Shown here in pieces: positions 6,313 to 6,450 of a stretch of 6,450 bases of DNA. The stretch is from Tannerellaceae bacterium (GTDB lineage: Bacteria; Bacteroidota; Bacteroidia; Bacteroidales; Tannerellaceae), in the NCBI GenBank assembly GCA_031279915.1, contig JAITHO010000104.1, positions 1-6,450 of the forward strand, given 5' to 3'. How positions within the stretch are numbered: the first letter of the stretch is position 1; the number at the start of each line of letters is the position of its first letter. A program made the position numbers and the translations under genes. Under the pieces are notes generated by a model. That model was given only the letters and a program-made list of their open reading frames with translations, did not search any database and was not told the origin of the DNA.

Positions 6313-6450
6313 TTTCTCGACGGCGATTTCACAGCCCATCGAAACGTTTATATTTCTCCACGGCCATTTCACAGAGAATTTAAACGTTTATATTTCTCCA
6401 CGGCGATTTCACAGAGAATCTAAACGTTTATATTTCTCCACGGCGATTTC
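6313..6450. repeat. 40-bp tandem repeat array (3.45 copies, continues past right edge)
   Basis: Units start at 6313, 6353, 6393 and 6433 (the last cut at 6450), with an exact 40-bp period. Units 2 and 3 differ at 2 positions; unit 1 differs from unit 3 at 5, so the outermost copy is the most diverged. Each unit reads TTTCTCCACGGCGATTTCAC, then AGAGAATCTAAACGTTTATA, with small changes. Every unit contains the self-complementary core AAACGTTT (TAAACGTTTA in units 2 and 3). The surrounding GAGAA and TTCTC arms extend this to an imperfect 25-nt palindrome at 6374-6398 and 6414-6438. There are no unique spacers, so it is not a CRISPR array, and a 40-bp period cannot code for an in-frame protein repeat. 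The function is unknown; the total copy number lies outside the window. Confidence 0.93.

Noticed and set aside
6302..6315. ACACGTGT palindrome followed by a T-run as a terminator
   Set aside because: The 8-bp self-complementary sequence leaves no room for a stable stem and loop, and no gene on the plus strand ends nearby.
6313..6450. CRISPR array
   Set aside because: The whole 40-bp period repeats with only scattered changes and there are no unique spacers; no cas genes are in the window.

Overview
The window looks like chromosomal DNA of a Bacteroidales (phylum Bacteroidota) bacterium. Three of the four genes have a Bacteroidota-type -7 promoter element (TAnnTTTG) upstream. Most starts lack a Shine-Dalgarno sequence. 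An asnB gene directly followed by gltB fits the ammonium-assimilation clusters I recall from Bacteroidales. Assignment to family or genus is not possible from this alone.

Layout. Positions 1-2682 (minus) hold the first 894 codons of the large subunit of glutamate synthase (gltB); the gene runs off the left edge just inside its FMN-binding synthase domain. Positions 2719-4383 (minus) hold a complete 554-residue glutamine-dependent asparagine synthetase (asnB), 36 bp upstream of gltB and probably its operon partner. Positions 4384-4766 are a divergent intergenic region. It carries a promoter element for asnB, a self-contained small transcription unit on the plus strand (a -7 element, about 80 nt without a convincing reading frame, then a strong intrinsic terminator with a GNRA loop), and a separate promoter for the next gene. 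Positions 4767-5306 (plus) encode an exported glutathione-peroxidase-family protein. Positions 5284-6192 (minus) encode a CPBP-family membrane protease homologue whose 3' end overlaps the peroxidase gene tail to tail by 23 bp. The remainder is non-coding and ends in a 40-bp tandem repeat array (6313-6450) that continues past the right edge.

How the genes fit together. asnB and gltB both use the amide nitrogen of glutamine: AsnB makes asparagine and GltB makes glutamate, so the minus-strand operon is a nitrogen-assimilation module. gltD, the usual partner of gltB, would be expected beyond the left edge. The peroxidase and the CPBP protein are single-gene units with their own promoters and no evident link to nitrogen metabolism.

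I see no phage, transposon, CRISPR, defence or secondary-metabolite system. The parts most worth a second look are the orphan small transcript between asnB and the peroxidase gene, and the palindrome-containing 40-bp repeats at the right edge.
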